Part shown: piece after piece, positions 1 to 9,333 of the stretch
Position numbering within the stretch: position 1 is the stretch's first letter
Layout of the letters: each line of letters begins with the position of its first letter
Source: Pedobacter sp. Hv1
Lineage (GTDB): Bacteria; Bacteroidota; Bacteroidia; Sphingobacteriales; Sphingobacteriaceae
Length of the DNA stretch: 64,000 nt
Assembly: GCF_001412215.1 (NCBI RefSeq)
Contig: NZ_LLWP01000008.1
Coordinates: forward strand, 186,001 to 250,000
Direction: 5' to 3'
The notes under the pieces: generated by a model
Database searches by the model: none
Told to the model about the DNA's origin: nothing
Seen by the model: the letters and a program-made list of their open reading frames with translations, nothing else
Position numbers and translations under genes: made by a program

Positions 1-1
1 G

Positions 2-823
2 CTTGAAAAAGGACGTTTTGTTCAGCGTGGTGTGTTCATAGGATCGGAAGAGGATTTCCCCAAAGAGGTTCAACGGATTTCCTTCAATCCAAAGGGTTCG
101 GCAATGGGCCGATGTAATTTTGATGGGAATTCGATGTTTTATGGATGCATCTCATCCAATGTTCTGGAAGGGTACATTAACTGCGGCTTTGAATTACTGC
201 CATTGTCCAATGAGGAAGTAAAAGACCTGCCGCCGATCCGGGAACATCGGGTAATTGTTGGCAATTGGATTTTGTCAGAGGAAACAGAATTCGTGAGCAT
301 CGGAAGCAGAAGCTACCTAACACACCTGAATACAGATGTACAGCATCGAAATGAACTTTTTTACAAAATAATCAGCCCGTACCAGCAATCGATGTTGAGC
401 TTTTATGCGATAGATAAATTTATCGCTGATGAATTCAGCAAACCAGTTCCTAAAAATGAGCCTTGGTTGTATAAGATTTCAGCCACCTATGTAGATATGA
501 TAAAGGCAAACGGTCATAAGGGCTTGATTTATCCAAGCGTAAAATCAAATGGTGCAGGAATGAATATCATTATTTTTCCGGAGTTTGTCACCAATGGGCT
601 GATCACTTTTGAAAGATGTGTATACGGCATATTTTACGTGCGGGAGAAGGAAGTGGGGAACGAATGGTTGATGAAGGCTAAAGCGAACGATGGGAAACTG
701 GTTTGGAAGGATGAATATGGAAGGATGCCAACTCCATTGAGAAACTTCTACAAAGGTATTTCGGATATAAATCCAGCTGAGGGCAAAATCAAGATGTTGG
801 ATCTTGGTAATTCTCCATCCTGA
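2..823 (+). CDS. RES-domain protein, 5' end outside window
   Basis: The reading frame is open from base 2, so the gene very probably starts to the left of the window; the GTG at 32 gives 263 aa but is unlikely to be the true start. Counting from that GTG, the segment GRCNFDGNSMFYG (about residues 26-38) matches the Arg-containing first motif of RES proteins, and GLIYPSVKSNG (about 164-174) matches the later motif with its conserved Ser. RES domains occur in toxins that break down NAD+ (MbcT and ParT types) and in longer multi-domain proteins. No Xre/MbcA-type antitoxin is visible next to it. The following gene starts 16 nt downstream, suggesting co-transcription. The fold call is moderately firm; a toxin role is inference. 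Confidence 0.65.
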   Translation, partial: LEKGRFVQRGVFIGSEEDFPKEVQRISFNPKGSAMGRCNFDGNSMFYGCISSNVLEGYINCGFELLPLSNEEVKDLPPIREHRVIVGNWILSEETEFVSIGSRSYLTHLNTDVQHRNELFYKIISPYQQSMLSFYAIDKFIADEFSKPVPKNEPWLYKISATYVDMIKANGHKGLIYPSVKSNGAGMNIIIFPEFVTNGLITFERCVYGIFYVREKEVGNEWLMKAKANDGKLVWKDEYGRMPTPLRNFYKGISDINPAEGKIKMLDLGNSPS

Positions 824-839
824 ATGCATACCTTTATTC

Positions 840-1643
840 ATGGAATCAAAGAAAGCTCCTAAGAACAAGCCGTTTCCCGATGCACTGATCAAACAATGGG
901 AAAAGAATGATGGCGTAGATTTCGCTATCGCACTGGCCCGGATAACGGGCTGGATTCTCCAGGTGGACTGGTTGTGTTCGCGTGAAGATGATGATGTACA
1001 TGATATGGTACCTTTGCGTGTTTATGTAGAGACCAATAGAGATGTCGTATTTGATTTCACTGGTAAAAAGAGTATGATGGCTTTTCATAAGTATACCATT
1101 ATGCCTATCGCTTCAAAACGGCTTAAAAATGGTTTACAAAATAAGGCGACCAGAAGTTATACCGAGCAGGAACTGCGTGAAATGCCTTTGCGGGTTAGGG
1201 CAAGTGATTACGGAATAGAAAAGGCGACCCAAGCTATTTTAGCCAACTCTGCATATTTGGCATTGATACCCAAACGTGAAAACAGTTATATCTCCGGCCA
1301 TGACGCCGTTCTATTCTCACAAGGCAACTGTGTTCCATTTGCAGACGCTGTTCAACAATTGACAAGTCTACCTGCTGTAGGTATAGAGGTTTCAGCATAT
1401 TCGGAAGAATGCGGAAGTCAACTGGGGTTTTGTCATGCGGTGATCTTGCATCCAGATGGGACAGTTGAAGATTCCTGGGGTGTGCAGCCTTTATCGGTTA
1501 TTTTAGAACGGTTTTACATCAAAGATTACCAGATAAGCCCTCAGATTTTTGAAGATGCAAAACAAAGACATATTCGAGAAAATCCGGATCGCTACATGCA
1601 TGCTTATAAAAAAGCAGTATCGCTTTTAACGCCATACCGATAA
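840..1643 (+). CDS. Hypothetical protein with possible Cys-His-Asp hydrolase triad
   Basis: About 267 aa from the ATG at 840, which follows the RES gene's stop by 16 nt; the frame is open back to 804, but that part overlaps the RES gene. I do not recognise the family. In the C-terminal half, SQGNCVPFADA is followed by GFCHAVILHPDG and EDSWGVQP. This gives a spaced Cys, His and Asp/Trp-Gly order like that of papain-fold or transglutaminase-like enzymes. There is no signal peptide or membrane segment. The spacing suggests an operon with the RES-domain gene, so the protein could be its partner or a second effector. The triad is seen in the sequence; the enzymatic role is inference. Confidence 0.55.
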   Translation: MESKKAPKNKPFPDALIKQWEKNDGVDFAIALARITGWILQVDWLCSREDDDVHDMVPLRVYVETNRDVVFDFTGKKSMMAFHKYTIMPIASKRLKNGLQNKATRSYTEQELREMPLRVRASDYGIEKATQAILANSAYLALIPKRENSYISGHDAVLFSQGNCVPFADAVQQLTSLPAVGIEVSAYSEECGSQLGFCHAVILHPDGTVEDSWGVQPLSVILERFYIKDYQISPQIFEDAKQRHIRENPDRYMHAYKKAVSLLTPYR

Positions 1644-1770
1644 TAGACTCATTTCAGCTTTCCAGCATTCGCATCTTATTTAGCACTAATACCCACCTGT
1701 TGATAAGTTGATTATAGAAGTTTTTAAAGAACTTCCTAACTTTATCATATTCTGTTACTTATCGATAAAA

Positions 1771-3153
1771 ATGAACAATACAAATACAGTTGCCAGAGGA
1801 AATAAATTTGAAGATGAAGTTTATGACTTTATCAAAAAGGAATTTGATGCTTTGAAATTTGGCGTGTTACCCACCTGCTGTAGATTCTTCAAGAAGAAAA
1901 AATATTACTCTTCAAGACTGGATTCGTATATCGAATTTGATATAAGCATTGAGGTATGGCTGGAAGACGCCAATGAATATTCGTTTCTCTACCTTTTGGA
2001 ATGCAAGGATTATGCAACTTCGATTCCTGGTAGCGATATCAGTGAATTTATTACAAACGTCGAAATGGTTGCCGGCATGAACGTTAAACCGATCATCATA
2101 AGTACCACTAGGCTTCAAGAACGGGCAATGCGATTAGCAACAGAAAGAAAATTAATGTGGATATTGATTGAGAAAGGAAAACACACAACCAAGCTTCACA
2201 ATTCAAGAAAAAGTAACAACTTCCAACTTCAAGATGCAGACATAAGGTTGTTGAAGCAAGAACTTGAGCATATCAATTCATTAAGGCAGTTGGAATTGAA
2301 TGAAGAAGTGACACACCAAGATTGGGATGAGATTTTAAAGAAATTTCTCGAGGGGGCTCTTTCAGGAAATTTAACTGGTGGACAGGATTCTGACATAGGT
2401 TTAAGGCATCTTTCTGGAGAGATAATCAAAAATATTGCCAACCGTATTTTGGATAAGTTCGATCCGAACATCAGAGAGAAATTTTTAGCTCTAGATGATG
2501 AAGCTTTTGTGGAACATTTAACAAAAGAATATGGTATAACAATAGTTCATTCTACTATTGATCAACCCAGAGACAGAGAAGTTTTGGGGTATTACGACTG
2601 TGCCCAAAAACAAATTACCATCGATCTCAAAGTAGTCGGAACAGACAGGTATATGTTTGTACTCACACACGAAGCTTCCCACTATTTTCTACATTCTAAT
2701 CTTTCTATTGACCAAACAAGTTATGATGGCATGCAAGACTCGTTGTTAAATCCGCAGACCAATCGGCATGAACTGGTAAATGATAGGAACTGGATTGAGT
2801 GGCAGGCAAATTACCTTGCAGTTTGTTTGCTTATACCAGATTTGAGCCTACAGGTTCGATTGCGACTATTCCAATTGGGCAAGGGATATGGCAATCTGGG
2901 AAGAATATTTGCAGACAACACTCCTGACAGTAGGCAAAAGCTTAAGCTTACCCTACATCACTTGAGTGGATATTTTGGTGTAAGCGAACTGAATATTGAA
3001 TATCGATTAGCTGGCATCGGGATGTTGCGGTATTCGAAATATTATCGCAAAGAGTCACTCCCGATCCATGTTAGCGCATCAAGTGCGCAGCCGATTGGAC
3101 AAATTTTATATAGAGCATTGATGGAATTGGAAGCACGTTCTGGGACTTCATAA
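1771..3153 (+). CDS. PD-(D/E)XK nuclease-like / ImmA-IrrE metallopeptidase fusion
   Basis: 460 aa from the ATG at 1771; 21 further codons upstream (from 1708) are open but start with a hydrophobic stretch unlike a cytosolic nuclease. The N-terminal part shows GNKFEDEVYDFI (10-21), then D57 and ECK (77-79), the order of restriction-endonuclease-like (Mrr-type) folds. The C-terminal half holds HEASH (300-304) in the context FVLTHEASHYFLHS, a zinc-binding HExxH typical of ImmA/IrrE peptidases, which cleave repressors or antitoxins in mobile elements and stress responses. A single chain joining the two is unusual. The gene stands alone on the + strand, 127 nt after the preceding gene. Both domain calls rest on motifs only. 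Confidence 0.7.
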   Translation: MNNTNTVARGNKFEDEVYDFIKKEFDALKFGVLPTCCRFFKKKKYYSSRLDSYIEFDISIEVWLEDANEYSFLYLLECKDYATSIPGSDISEFITNVEMVAGMNVKPIIISTTRLQERAMRLATERKLMWILIEKGKHTTKLHNSRKSNNFQLQDADIRLLKQELEHINSLRQLELNEEVTHQDWDEILKKFLEGALSGNLTGGQDSDIGLRHLSGEIIKNIANRILDKFDPNIREKFLALDDEAFVEHLTKEYGITIVHSTIDQPRDREVLGYYDCAQKQITIDLKVVGTDRYMFVLTHEASHYFLHSNLSIDQTSYDGMQDSLLNPQTNRHELVNDRNWIEWQANYLAVCLLIPDLSLQVRLRLFQLGKGYGNLGRIFADNTPDSRQKLKLTLHHLSGYFGVSELNIEYRLAGIGMLRYSKYYRKESLPIHVSASSAQPIGQILYRALMELEARSGTS

Positions 3154-3207
3154 GCTAAATTCAACTCCAGACAGACACCATATCTGATTACTTGTTAATC
3201 CAAAATT

Positions 3208-3432
3208 ATGTCTGTTATTAACGCTCGACTTTCTGGCCATCTTCGTAATGTAAAAGAAAACTACCCTTTTGCTCTTGTTTTTGATAAGGAACGAATTATC
3301 GCTACAGAAGAATGGTCAGCAGAGGAGCTCTCTTTCATCGAACTTTTCGCAGAGCTTAACTATGCATTTATTTCGGGGCTACATCAAGCCTATAAAACCT
3401 TGCAAACACAGGATTTAGCAACCAAGGATTAA
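3208..3432 (+). CDS. Small hypothetical protein, possibly truncated by frameshift
   Basis: 74 aa, acidic, with no signal peptide or membrane helix; no family recognised. The ATG at 3208 lies 54 nt after the nuclease-peptidase gene. Just past its stop, another frame continues with coding-like sequence to 3623, so the original gene may have been about 135-140 aa and later frameshifted. Function unknown. Confidence 0.45.
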   Translation: MSVINARLSGHLRNVKENYPFALVFDKERIIATEEWSAEELSFIELFAELNYAFISGLHQAYKTLQTQDLATKD

Positions 3433-3623
3433 ATGATTTAAGGAAAGTTTCTCCATTAAATGGCAATGAAATTCTCTCGGTTGTTAATAAGGGATTGGTG
3501 ATAGATGAAGGAAAGAAAAAAGCTTTCGTGGGTGCGGGTTTCATGATGAGACTAGTATTCGATCATTTAACACCTACTATAGAACTGGCGAATAGGTTGG
3601 CCATTCTTGATGACGGGAAGTAG
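3407..3623 (+). pseudogene. Out-of-frame 3' remnant continuing the 3208 ORF
   Basis: This frame has no ATG near its beginning but reads without stops from about 3407 to the TAG at 3621-3623. It includes segments such as NGNEILSVVNKG and GAGFMMRLVFDH that look like real protein. The change of frame falls where the 74-aa ORF ends, so a single-base indel in one ancestral gene is the simplest reading. It could also be noncoding sequence open by chance. Confidence 0.3.
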
Positions 3624-3661
3624 TTTATTAATGTAGAAAAAGAATTCCATTAAAAACAAGA

Positions 3662-3687
3662 AAGCCTTACCGGACATGGTAAGGCTT
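3662..3687 (-). terminator. Rho-independent terminator of the tRNA-Asn remnant
   Basis: The arms AAGCCTTACC and GGTAAGGCTT form a perfect 10-bp stem around a short loop. Read on the - strand, the stem is followed by a T-rich run. It lies about 10 nt beyond the 3' end of the tRNA fragment, where a native tRNA terminator would be. Confidence 0.75.
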
Positions 3688-3697
3688 GTTCTTGCAT

Positions 3698-3742
3698 TGG
3701 CTCCCTCTGCTGGGCTCGAACCAGCGACCCTCTGATTAACAG
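3698..3742 (-). other. 3' fragment of tRNA-Asn (probable attachment-site remnant)
   Basis: Read on the - strand, these 45 nt give an anticodon loop with GTT (Asn), the 3' strand of the anticodon stem, a complete T arm with loop TTCGAGC, an acceptor 3' strand AGAGGGA, discriminator G and encoded CCA. The expected 5' half (acceptor TCCCTCT, D arm) is absent; unrelated sequence begins at 3743. Integrases that target tRNA 3' ends leave such a displaced half at one end of the element and restore the full tRNA at the other. The chromosome should therefore lie below 3698, next to the native terminator, and the element above 3742. Confidence 0.7.
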
Positions 3743-4310
3743 GTGGACGCCCCCCACGTTCTAACAATATATTTATCAAACAGTTACGGTAATTTTAAAA
3801 ATCTCTGTAACGTATTTGTAACGGTTTTTATTTTTGTTAATTAAAGATACGGCTTTTTATTTAAGAATAAAATGCCATCCTCCATATATGAAGAAGATTA
3901 GCTAAATCCGAATGTAAAAGCATACAGAGTGCAGTAAATTTATAGGGATTTTACGGTAGCAACGAGGTTGAGATGAACAAACCACGGCATTCGAAAAGCC
4001 TGTTTCCAATTTAATTTAGAACAGGAAAAATCATACTGATTATAGAATATGTATGGCGTATTTGCCTTTAATATCCTTAAATATGCCTTGCTGCAACGTG
4101 CCAATGGTCTAATTGCAATTAACTTAAATTCATCCATGCTACCGAGAGTTTGTTCGTTAAAGTTAGTTTTTACCCTAAATAAATATAGTACAGCTAAAAA
4201 CATCCACTAACTTAATAAAATACAGGCAAACTATTGATGCAAGTATTAACAGTATCAGTTAAAATAATACTATTTTTAGATTATTAATTAAAAGATTTCT
4301 CTCTCAAAAA
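3743..4310. other. Gene-free stretch at the element end
   Basis: 568 bp of A+T-rich sequence between the tRNA fragment and the GHKL gene. I see no convincing gene. An 87-codon frame on the - strand (3940-4203) has no recognisable motif. No integrase or clear terminal repeat was found. The promoter of the downstream operon presumably lies near the right end, but I cannot point to clear boxes. Confidence 0.5.
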
Positions 4311-5732
4311 ATGCCAAAGACTGAACTCGTTAATCCTAATGTTGGAAATTTTATTGAATCTATCCGAGATATAGGTTATTCTTTTGAGGTAGCTGTTGCT
4401 GACCTTATCGATAATAGTCTTACTGCAGGGTGCTTGAATATTAAAATCGTTACCATACCCCAACCTGATCTAATATTTGCAATGCTTGATGATGGATTTG
4501 GAATGTCTGAAGTGGAGCTATTAGAAGCGATGAGACTAGCATCCAAACACCCTCGTGAAGTCAGAACTAAGACAGATCTTGGACGATTTGGATTAGGACT
4601 TAAAACCGCATCCTTTTCCCAGTGTAAAAAACTAACTGTCATTTCAAAAAAAAATAACTCTGTAGTTGCTAGACAATGGGATATCGATTATATATCCGAA
4701 AAAAATGCTTGGCTACTCATTAATCCAGATAAAATTGACCATTATCCATTTTATGAAGACCTTTTAAACTTAAACAGTGGAACCCTCGTTTGTTGGGAAA
4801 ACGTCGATAGATGTGAAAAAAATGGTTTTTCTAACGTTATTGATAAGTTAAGAAAACATCTATCTCTAGTATTTCATAAATATTTGGAAGGATCAGAAAC
4901 TTCAAAATCGGTAAAAATATTTGTTAATCAGAATCCACTTATCCCATTTAATCCATTTAATCTTAACCATTCGGCTACACAGCAACTTGCCTTGGAAAAA
5001 ATTAAATTGTATGGAACAACTATTCTAGTCCAGCCTTATATTTTACCCCATCACTCGAAGCTGTCACAGCAAGAATACGAATTATATGCAACTGAAGATG
5101 GCTACATTAAATCTCAGGGATTCTATTTATATAGAGAGAATCGAATTCTAATTTATGGTACTTGGTGGGGGCTTCACAAATCTTTAGATGCACACAAACT
5201 TGTTAGAATTAAGGTTGATATCCCAAATAGCATCGATACTTATTGGGGTATAGATATCAAAAAATCTATTGCAAGGCCTTCCGAGGAAATAAAAAATGAT
5301 TTGCGCCGTATCATTGGACAATCAACAGAAAAAGGATCGAGACCATTTACAGGTAGAGGTCGAAAGATTGAAAATAAAAACATAGTACATTTCTGGGAAA
5401 TTCTTCCGCTAAATGATGAATTCCGTTTCGCAGTGAATCATGAGCATCCATTTTACAAGGAGTTGTCTTCTAGCCTTACTCCTGAAAATCTTGATAAATT
5501 AAACTATTATTTAAAAGGACTGGAAGCATATCTTCCATTAGAGGCAATTCAATTTAAGCTTCAAAAAAGTCCTCATTTGGTTAAGCAACAATCTGCATTT
5601 TCTGAAGAGGACATTGTTGAGCTGACTAAAAAATTAATAGATGCAGGTCTTTCACAAGAATATATAAATGAACTTTTGAAAACCGAATTATACAACGATC
5701 GCAAAAACCTACTTCAAAATGGACACAATTAG
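4311..5732 (+). CDS. GHKL ATPase of MutL/MORC type (defence operon gene 1)
   Basis: 473 aa. The three ATP-binding motifs of the gyrase/Hsp90/histidine-kinase/MutL fold are clear: the N-box with E26 and DLIDNS (31-36), DDGFGM (60-65) and GRFGLGLKTAS (91-101). Length and motif spacing fit the MutL/MORC-like ATPases found in bacterial restriction loci, where ATP-driven dimer closure on DNA is thought to control nuclease action. It is the first of five co-directional genes and overlaps the next by 14 nt (ATG at 5719 inside its 3' end), indicating translational coupling. No membrane segments. The ATPase call is firm; the defence role comes from context. Confidence 0.88.
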   Translation: MPKTELVNPNVGNFIESIRDIGYSFEVAVADLIDNSLTAGCLNIKIVTIPQPDLIFAMLDDGFGMSEVELLEAMRLASKHPREVRTKTDLGRFGLGLKTASFSQCKKLTVISKKNNSVVARQWDIDYISEKNAWLLINPDKIDHYPFYEDLLNLNSGTLVCWENVDRCEKNGFSNVIDKLRKHLSLVFHKYLEGSETSKSVKIFVNQNPLIPFNPFNLNHSATQQLALEKIKLYGTTILVQPYILPHHSKLSQQEYELYATEDGYIKSQGFYLYRENRILIYGTWWGLHKSLDAHKLVRIKVDIPNSIDTYWGIDIKKSIARPSEEIKNDLRRIIGQSTEKGSRPFTGRGRKIENKNIVHFWEILPLNDEFRFAVNHEHPFYKELSSSLTPENLDKLNYYLKGLEAYLPLEAIQFKLQKSPHLVKQQSAFSEEDIVELTKKLIDAGLSQEYINELLKTELYNDRKNLLQNGHN

Positions 5733-8385
5733 CTATCAAGCAATAAAGGAAAATATACATAATAAGCTTGTTAAAGTGACAGGAGCCCTTGCTCATGACA
5801 AAATTGAGGAAGAAATCACTAAAATAAGAAAGGTCATCGCAACAGTAGGCACTGAAACATTTGCAGATATACTTTCTATAGAAAAATATTCAGATCTATC
5901 AGAAAGTGATTGGAATAGATTAACACGAGAATTTGAAATTCATTTCAACGTTAAGTTACCAAATGGAACACTGATTCAAGGAGATGAGCAACAAGAACGC
6001 GACACAGTTTGGTGGTCAACTCTTCATAAGCAAAAATCAGAAAAATATTATTGGAATAGATATGCAAGTTTTCTAGAAACAACACTTCCACCGGATGTAG
6101 TGAAGACAATAGATGAAGATACTGATGTAGTCATGGATAATCTGGAGAATCCATCGTCATCTGTATTCTCTCGCTATGGCATGGTAGTCGGCCATGTACA
6201 ATCAGGCAAGACCGGCAACTATGCAGCAATAGTTTGTAAAGCCGCCGATGCAGGTTATAAATTTATTGTTGTTATTGCTGGAGACAAAAACAACCTCAGA
6301 AACCAAACTCAAGAACGACTAAATGAAGCATTCATTGGACAATCAAAAGGGATACAGGTGGGCGCTGGCAAAGGAAACTCTAGTCATGAAAAGTTACCTT
6401 ATAGCCTAACAACGGTAGAAAAAGACTTCAATAAACATGATGCAGATAAGGTAGCCCAAGGTTTAAATTTCGACAATATCAGCGTGCCGATACTTCTTGT
6501 TATAAAGAAAAACTCCGGAACTCTAAAAAATGTAATTGATTGGCTACAGAAGCAATACGTGAACAAGATTGTGAAACATGCAATGTTAGTAATCGATGAT
6601 GAATCTGATTATGCATCCATTAATACAAAGGAAGAAGATGATCCAACTCAAATAAATAAAAAACTTCGCATTCTTCTAAGCCTATTCCAAAAGAGCGCTT
6701 ACGTCGCTTTTACGGCTACACCTTATGCGAATATTTTTATTGATCATAATGCTGAAAATACGGAATTAGGAAGAGATCTTTTTCCAAAGGATTTTATTTA
6801 TGCGCTCGATGCTCCCACAAACTACTTTGGGGCAAGAAAGATTTTTCTCGACAATAACAGGAAACACTTAGTTGCAATCAATGATTGGAGAAATTTACTT
6901 CCGTTGAACCATAAAAAAGATTTAAGTATCGATGCTCTGCCTGAAAGTTTATTAAAAGCTATAAGACTTTTTCTTTTAGTTGTCGGCATTCGAGCACTGA
7001 GGGGACAAGAAAACAAGCATAATAGTATGCTCATTCATGCTTCAAGATTTACGGATGTCCATAAAATGATTGCAAAGTTAGCTGGAGCTTATGTTTCATT
7101 AGTCAGAAAGGATATAACATCATATGGAAAACTTGATAATGCACTAGAACAAAGTATACACCTACAGAACTTAAAGAGTACGCTATTTGATGTTTATCCA
7201 GAAATAGAATTTAGTTGGTCAGAAGTTTTAAAAAGTCTAGTTAAAATCATCGATTCAGTCATTATCAGGGAAGTGCATCAGAAAACGACGCTCCCTTTGG
7301 TGTATAGAAATGATATTGTTACCAATGCGATAGTTATTGGAGGGACAAGTCTTGCAAGAGGTTTTACAGTGGAGGGTCTAAGTATCAGTTATTTCTTGAG
7401 AAGTACAGTTTTTTGGGACACCTTGCTTCAAATGGGTAGATGGTTCGGATATAGGCCAGGGTATGAAGATTTATGCAAAATTTTTATGTCTGCTGAAAGA
7501 ATTGATGATTTTTCAGAAATTATTAAATCTACGGAAGATCTTTACCAAGATTTTAAATTAATGGCCGAAAAGGGCATGACTCCTAATGACTTCGGACTGG
7601 CTGTTCAAGAAAATCCTGATAGTGCATTACAGGTAACTGCCAGAAACAAGCAAAATCATGTCACAGAATATATTCATTCTCTCAAGCTTGATGGAAGACT
7701 AAAAGAAACCAGTCGACTTAGAAGTGACCCTAATGATATTGAGAAAAATGTTCAATTGGTCAAAAATCTGATTGATGCTTTGCCAAACCCAGAACCAATT
7801 GAAGGTAGCTTCATATGGAGAAAAGTTGATCGATCGGTTGTTGGAAGTTTTTTAAAAAATTTCAAGACTTTTGAAAACGATAGGTTGGGACTCACATCAA
7901 GAATGCCATTGCCATTCATAGAAAAGTTTACAGAAGAACGTGAAACGTTATGGGATATTTCATTGCATAATGGTATTGGAAGCGAGTTTCAATATAAGGA
8001 AATCAAAGTTAAAAGAGAGACTAGACAGTTCTCATATAAAGATGACGGTTATTTTGAAATTCAGAATCGACAGGTATCATCTGGTTCATCTGAATCAATT
8101 GCTATATTAGATCCCGAACTAAGAAAAACTTACGGTCCGGACCGAGGTTTAACTCGTAGAAATATGGAACGTCCACTTTTGATGATACATATCATAGAAC
8201 CTACATTCAAAAAGGATGGCATACCAACTTCGAATTTTGACAGTATAACCGAAATGATTGCCATTGGAACAAGCTTTCCCGGAGACGTTACAACGAAAGA
8301 AGATATCGTAAGGCTAAAAATTAATACTGTTTATTATCAAAATTTATTAAAAGACCTTGAATTAGATCAGATTTCAGATGACTGA
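5719..8385 (+). CDS. Z1-domain P-loop ATPase/helicase-like protein (defence operon gene 2)
   Basis: 888 aa. The Walker A motif is GHVQSGKT (158-165), followed by a helicase-like DDESDYAS (about 294) and FTATPYAN (about 332). The C-terminal half carries the Z1 signatures GGTSLARGFTVEGLS (about 541) and MGRWFGYRPGYEDL (about 572). Z1 proteins resemble superfamily-II helicases and occur beside MutL-like ATPases and methyltransferases in restriction systems; they are predicted to use ATP to translocate or remodel DNA. It overlaps both neighbours (14 nt before, 8 nt after), so the operon is tightly coupled. Family assignment is strong; the reaction is inferred. Confidence 0.9.
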   Translation: MDTISYQAIKENIHNKLVKVTGALAHDKIEEEITKIRKVIATVGTETFADILSIEKYSDLSESDWNRLTREFEIHFNVKLPNGTLIQGDEQQERDTVWWSTLHKQKSEKYYWNRYASFLETTLPPDVVKTIDEDTDVVMDNLENPSSSVFSRYGMVVGHVQSGKTGNYAAIVCKAADAGYKFIVVIAGDKNNLRNQTQERLNEAFIGQSKGIQVGAGKGNSSHEKLPYSLTTVEKDFNKHDADKVAQGLNFDNISVPILLVIKKNSGTLKNVIDWLQKQYVNKIVKHAMLVIDDESDYASINTKEEDDPTQINKKLRILLSLFQKSAYVAFTATPYANIFIDHNAENTELGRDLFPKDFIYALDAPTNYFGARKIFLDNNRKHLVAINDWRNLLPLNHKKDLSIDALPESLLKAIRLFLLVVGIRALRGQENKHNSMLIHASRFTDVHKMIAKLAGAYVSLVRKDITSYGKLDNALEQSIHLQNLKSTLFDVYPEIEFSWSEVLKSLVKIIDSVIIREVHQKTTLPLVYRNDIVTNAIVIGGTSLARGFTVEGLSISYFLRSTVFWDTLLQMGRWFGYRPGYEDLCKIFMSAERIDDFSEIIKSTEDLYQDFKLMAEKGMTPNDFGLAVQENPDSALQVTARNKQNHVTEYIHSLKLDGRLKETSRLRSDPNDIEKNVQLVKNLIDALPNPEPIEGSFIWRKVDRSVVGSFLKNFKTFENDRLGLTSRMPLPFIEKFTEERETLWDISLHNGIGSEFQYKEIKVKRETRQFSYKDDGYFEIQNRQVSSGSSESIAILDPELRKTYGPDRGLTRRNMERPLLMIHIIEPTFKKDGIPTSNFDSITEMIAIGTSFPGDVTTKEDIVRLKINTVYYQNLLKDLELDQISDD

Positions 8386-9322
8386 CCAACTTAATAATCC
8401 ATGGAACAATATGTTCATCTCCAGTGGAAGACGGATAGACACTGAAACAAATCACAATATTTTCTGGATATTGGATGATGGTGGTCGAGCTGGTATAAGA
8501 ATAAACTTCAAAACCATCCCTGCGGAATTTGAGGATGTTGGAAAGTTCAGTGGAATTTCTATGATTATTAGACATTTGACAGATTTTGACGATGAGTTAT
8601 ATCTAATTTTGAATAATTCTTCCGACAAGGAAATCTTCCATACACTATGTTTAAACCTTATAAGTATTGCTGTATCTATCAGAGACGAAACTCAACTGTT
8701 TATTGCAATTTTGAAAAGATTGAAACACTGGCAACGATTTTTGAGCCAGGTTGCTTCAAAGATGTTATCAGAACAAGTTCAGATGGGATTATATGGGGAA
8801 CTAATCTTTTTAATAGAATGCGTTATGCCAATTATGAGTGATAAAGATGCATTGCTTTCTTGGGTAGGCCCTGATTTTCATAAACAGGATTTTTCATTTG
8901 AAAATAGCTTGGTAGAAATAAAAACATTTATATCATCAAATGGACCTTTCATAAAAATCTCATCAATGCATCAGTTAATATTTGAACTAAAACCCTTAAC
9001 ACTTGTAGTTTATGGGCTTACTAAAAATAATACTGGCCGATCTATAATCGATTTGATAAAGGAAATAAAGAATAAATTTACAGACAATCATTATTTACTA
9101 GATATATTTGAAAGTAAGCTTGCCTTGTACGGTTATCTTGATGGCATTTCTGAAGAGCCATTTTTTAAGTATTTCACTGATACCAAAAAGGCATTCAAAG
9201 TCAATAGTGAATTTCCAAAAATTACCCCAAAAGAAATCGCTAATCAGATTGTAGCACTCCAATATACCATTGATCTTTCTAAATGTTCTATTTTTGAAAC
9301 AAACATTAACGCAACTTTTTAA
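8378..9322 (+). CDS. PD-(D/E)XK motif protein, DUF4420-like (defence operon gene 3)
   Basis: 314 aa, starting inside the 3' end of the Z1 gene. Around residues 162-184 it has WVGPDFHKQDF followed by LVEIKTF. The Asp, then Glu-x-Lys, arrangement fits a PD-(D/E)XK nuclease core, as in the DUF4420 family that regularly follows Z1 genes. It is the likely DNA-cutting subunit of the operon. No helicase, HNH or PLD motif is present. The exact metal-binding residues need an alignment. The family call comes from motif plus operon position. Confidence 0.75.
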   Translation: MTDQLNNPWNNMFISSGRRIDTETNHNIFWILDDGGRAGIRINFKTIPAEFEDVGKFSGISMIIRHLTDFDDELYLILNNSSDKEIFHTLCLNLISIAVSIRDETQLFIAILKRLKHWQRFLSQVASKMLSEQVQMGLYGELIFLIECVMPIMSDKDALLSWVGPDFHKQDFSFENSLVEIKTFISSNGPFIKISSMHQLIFELKPLTLVVYGLTKNNTGRSIIDLIKEIKNKFTDNHYLLDIFESKLALYGYLDGISEEPFFKYFTDTKKAFKVNSEFPKITPKEIANQIVALQYTIDLSKCSIFETNINATF

Positions 9323-9333
9323 CTCACCATCCC

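Noticed and set aside
3567..3779. 70-codon - strand frame over the tRNA fragment
   Set aside because: Its RVAGSSPA segment is the translation of a tRNA T arm; not a gene.
3940..4203. 87-codon - strand frame at the element end
   Set aside because: No motif, unusual composition, no neighbours on that strand; likely chance.
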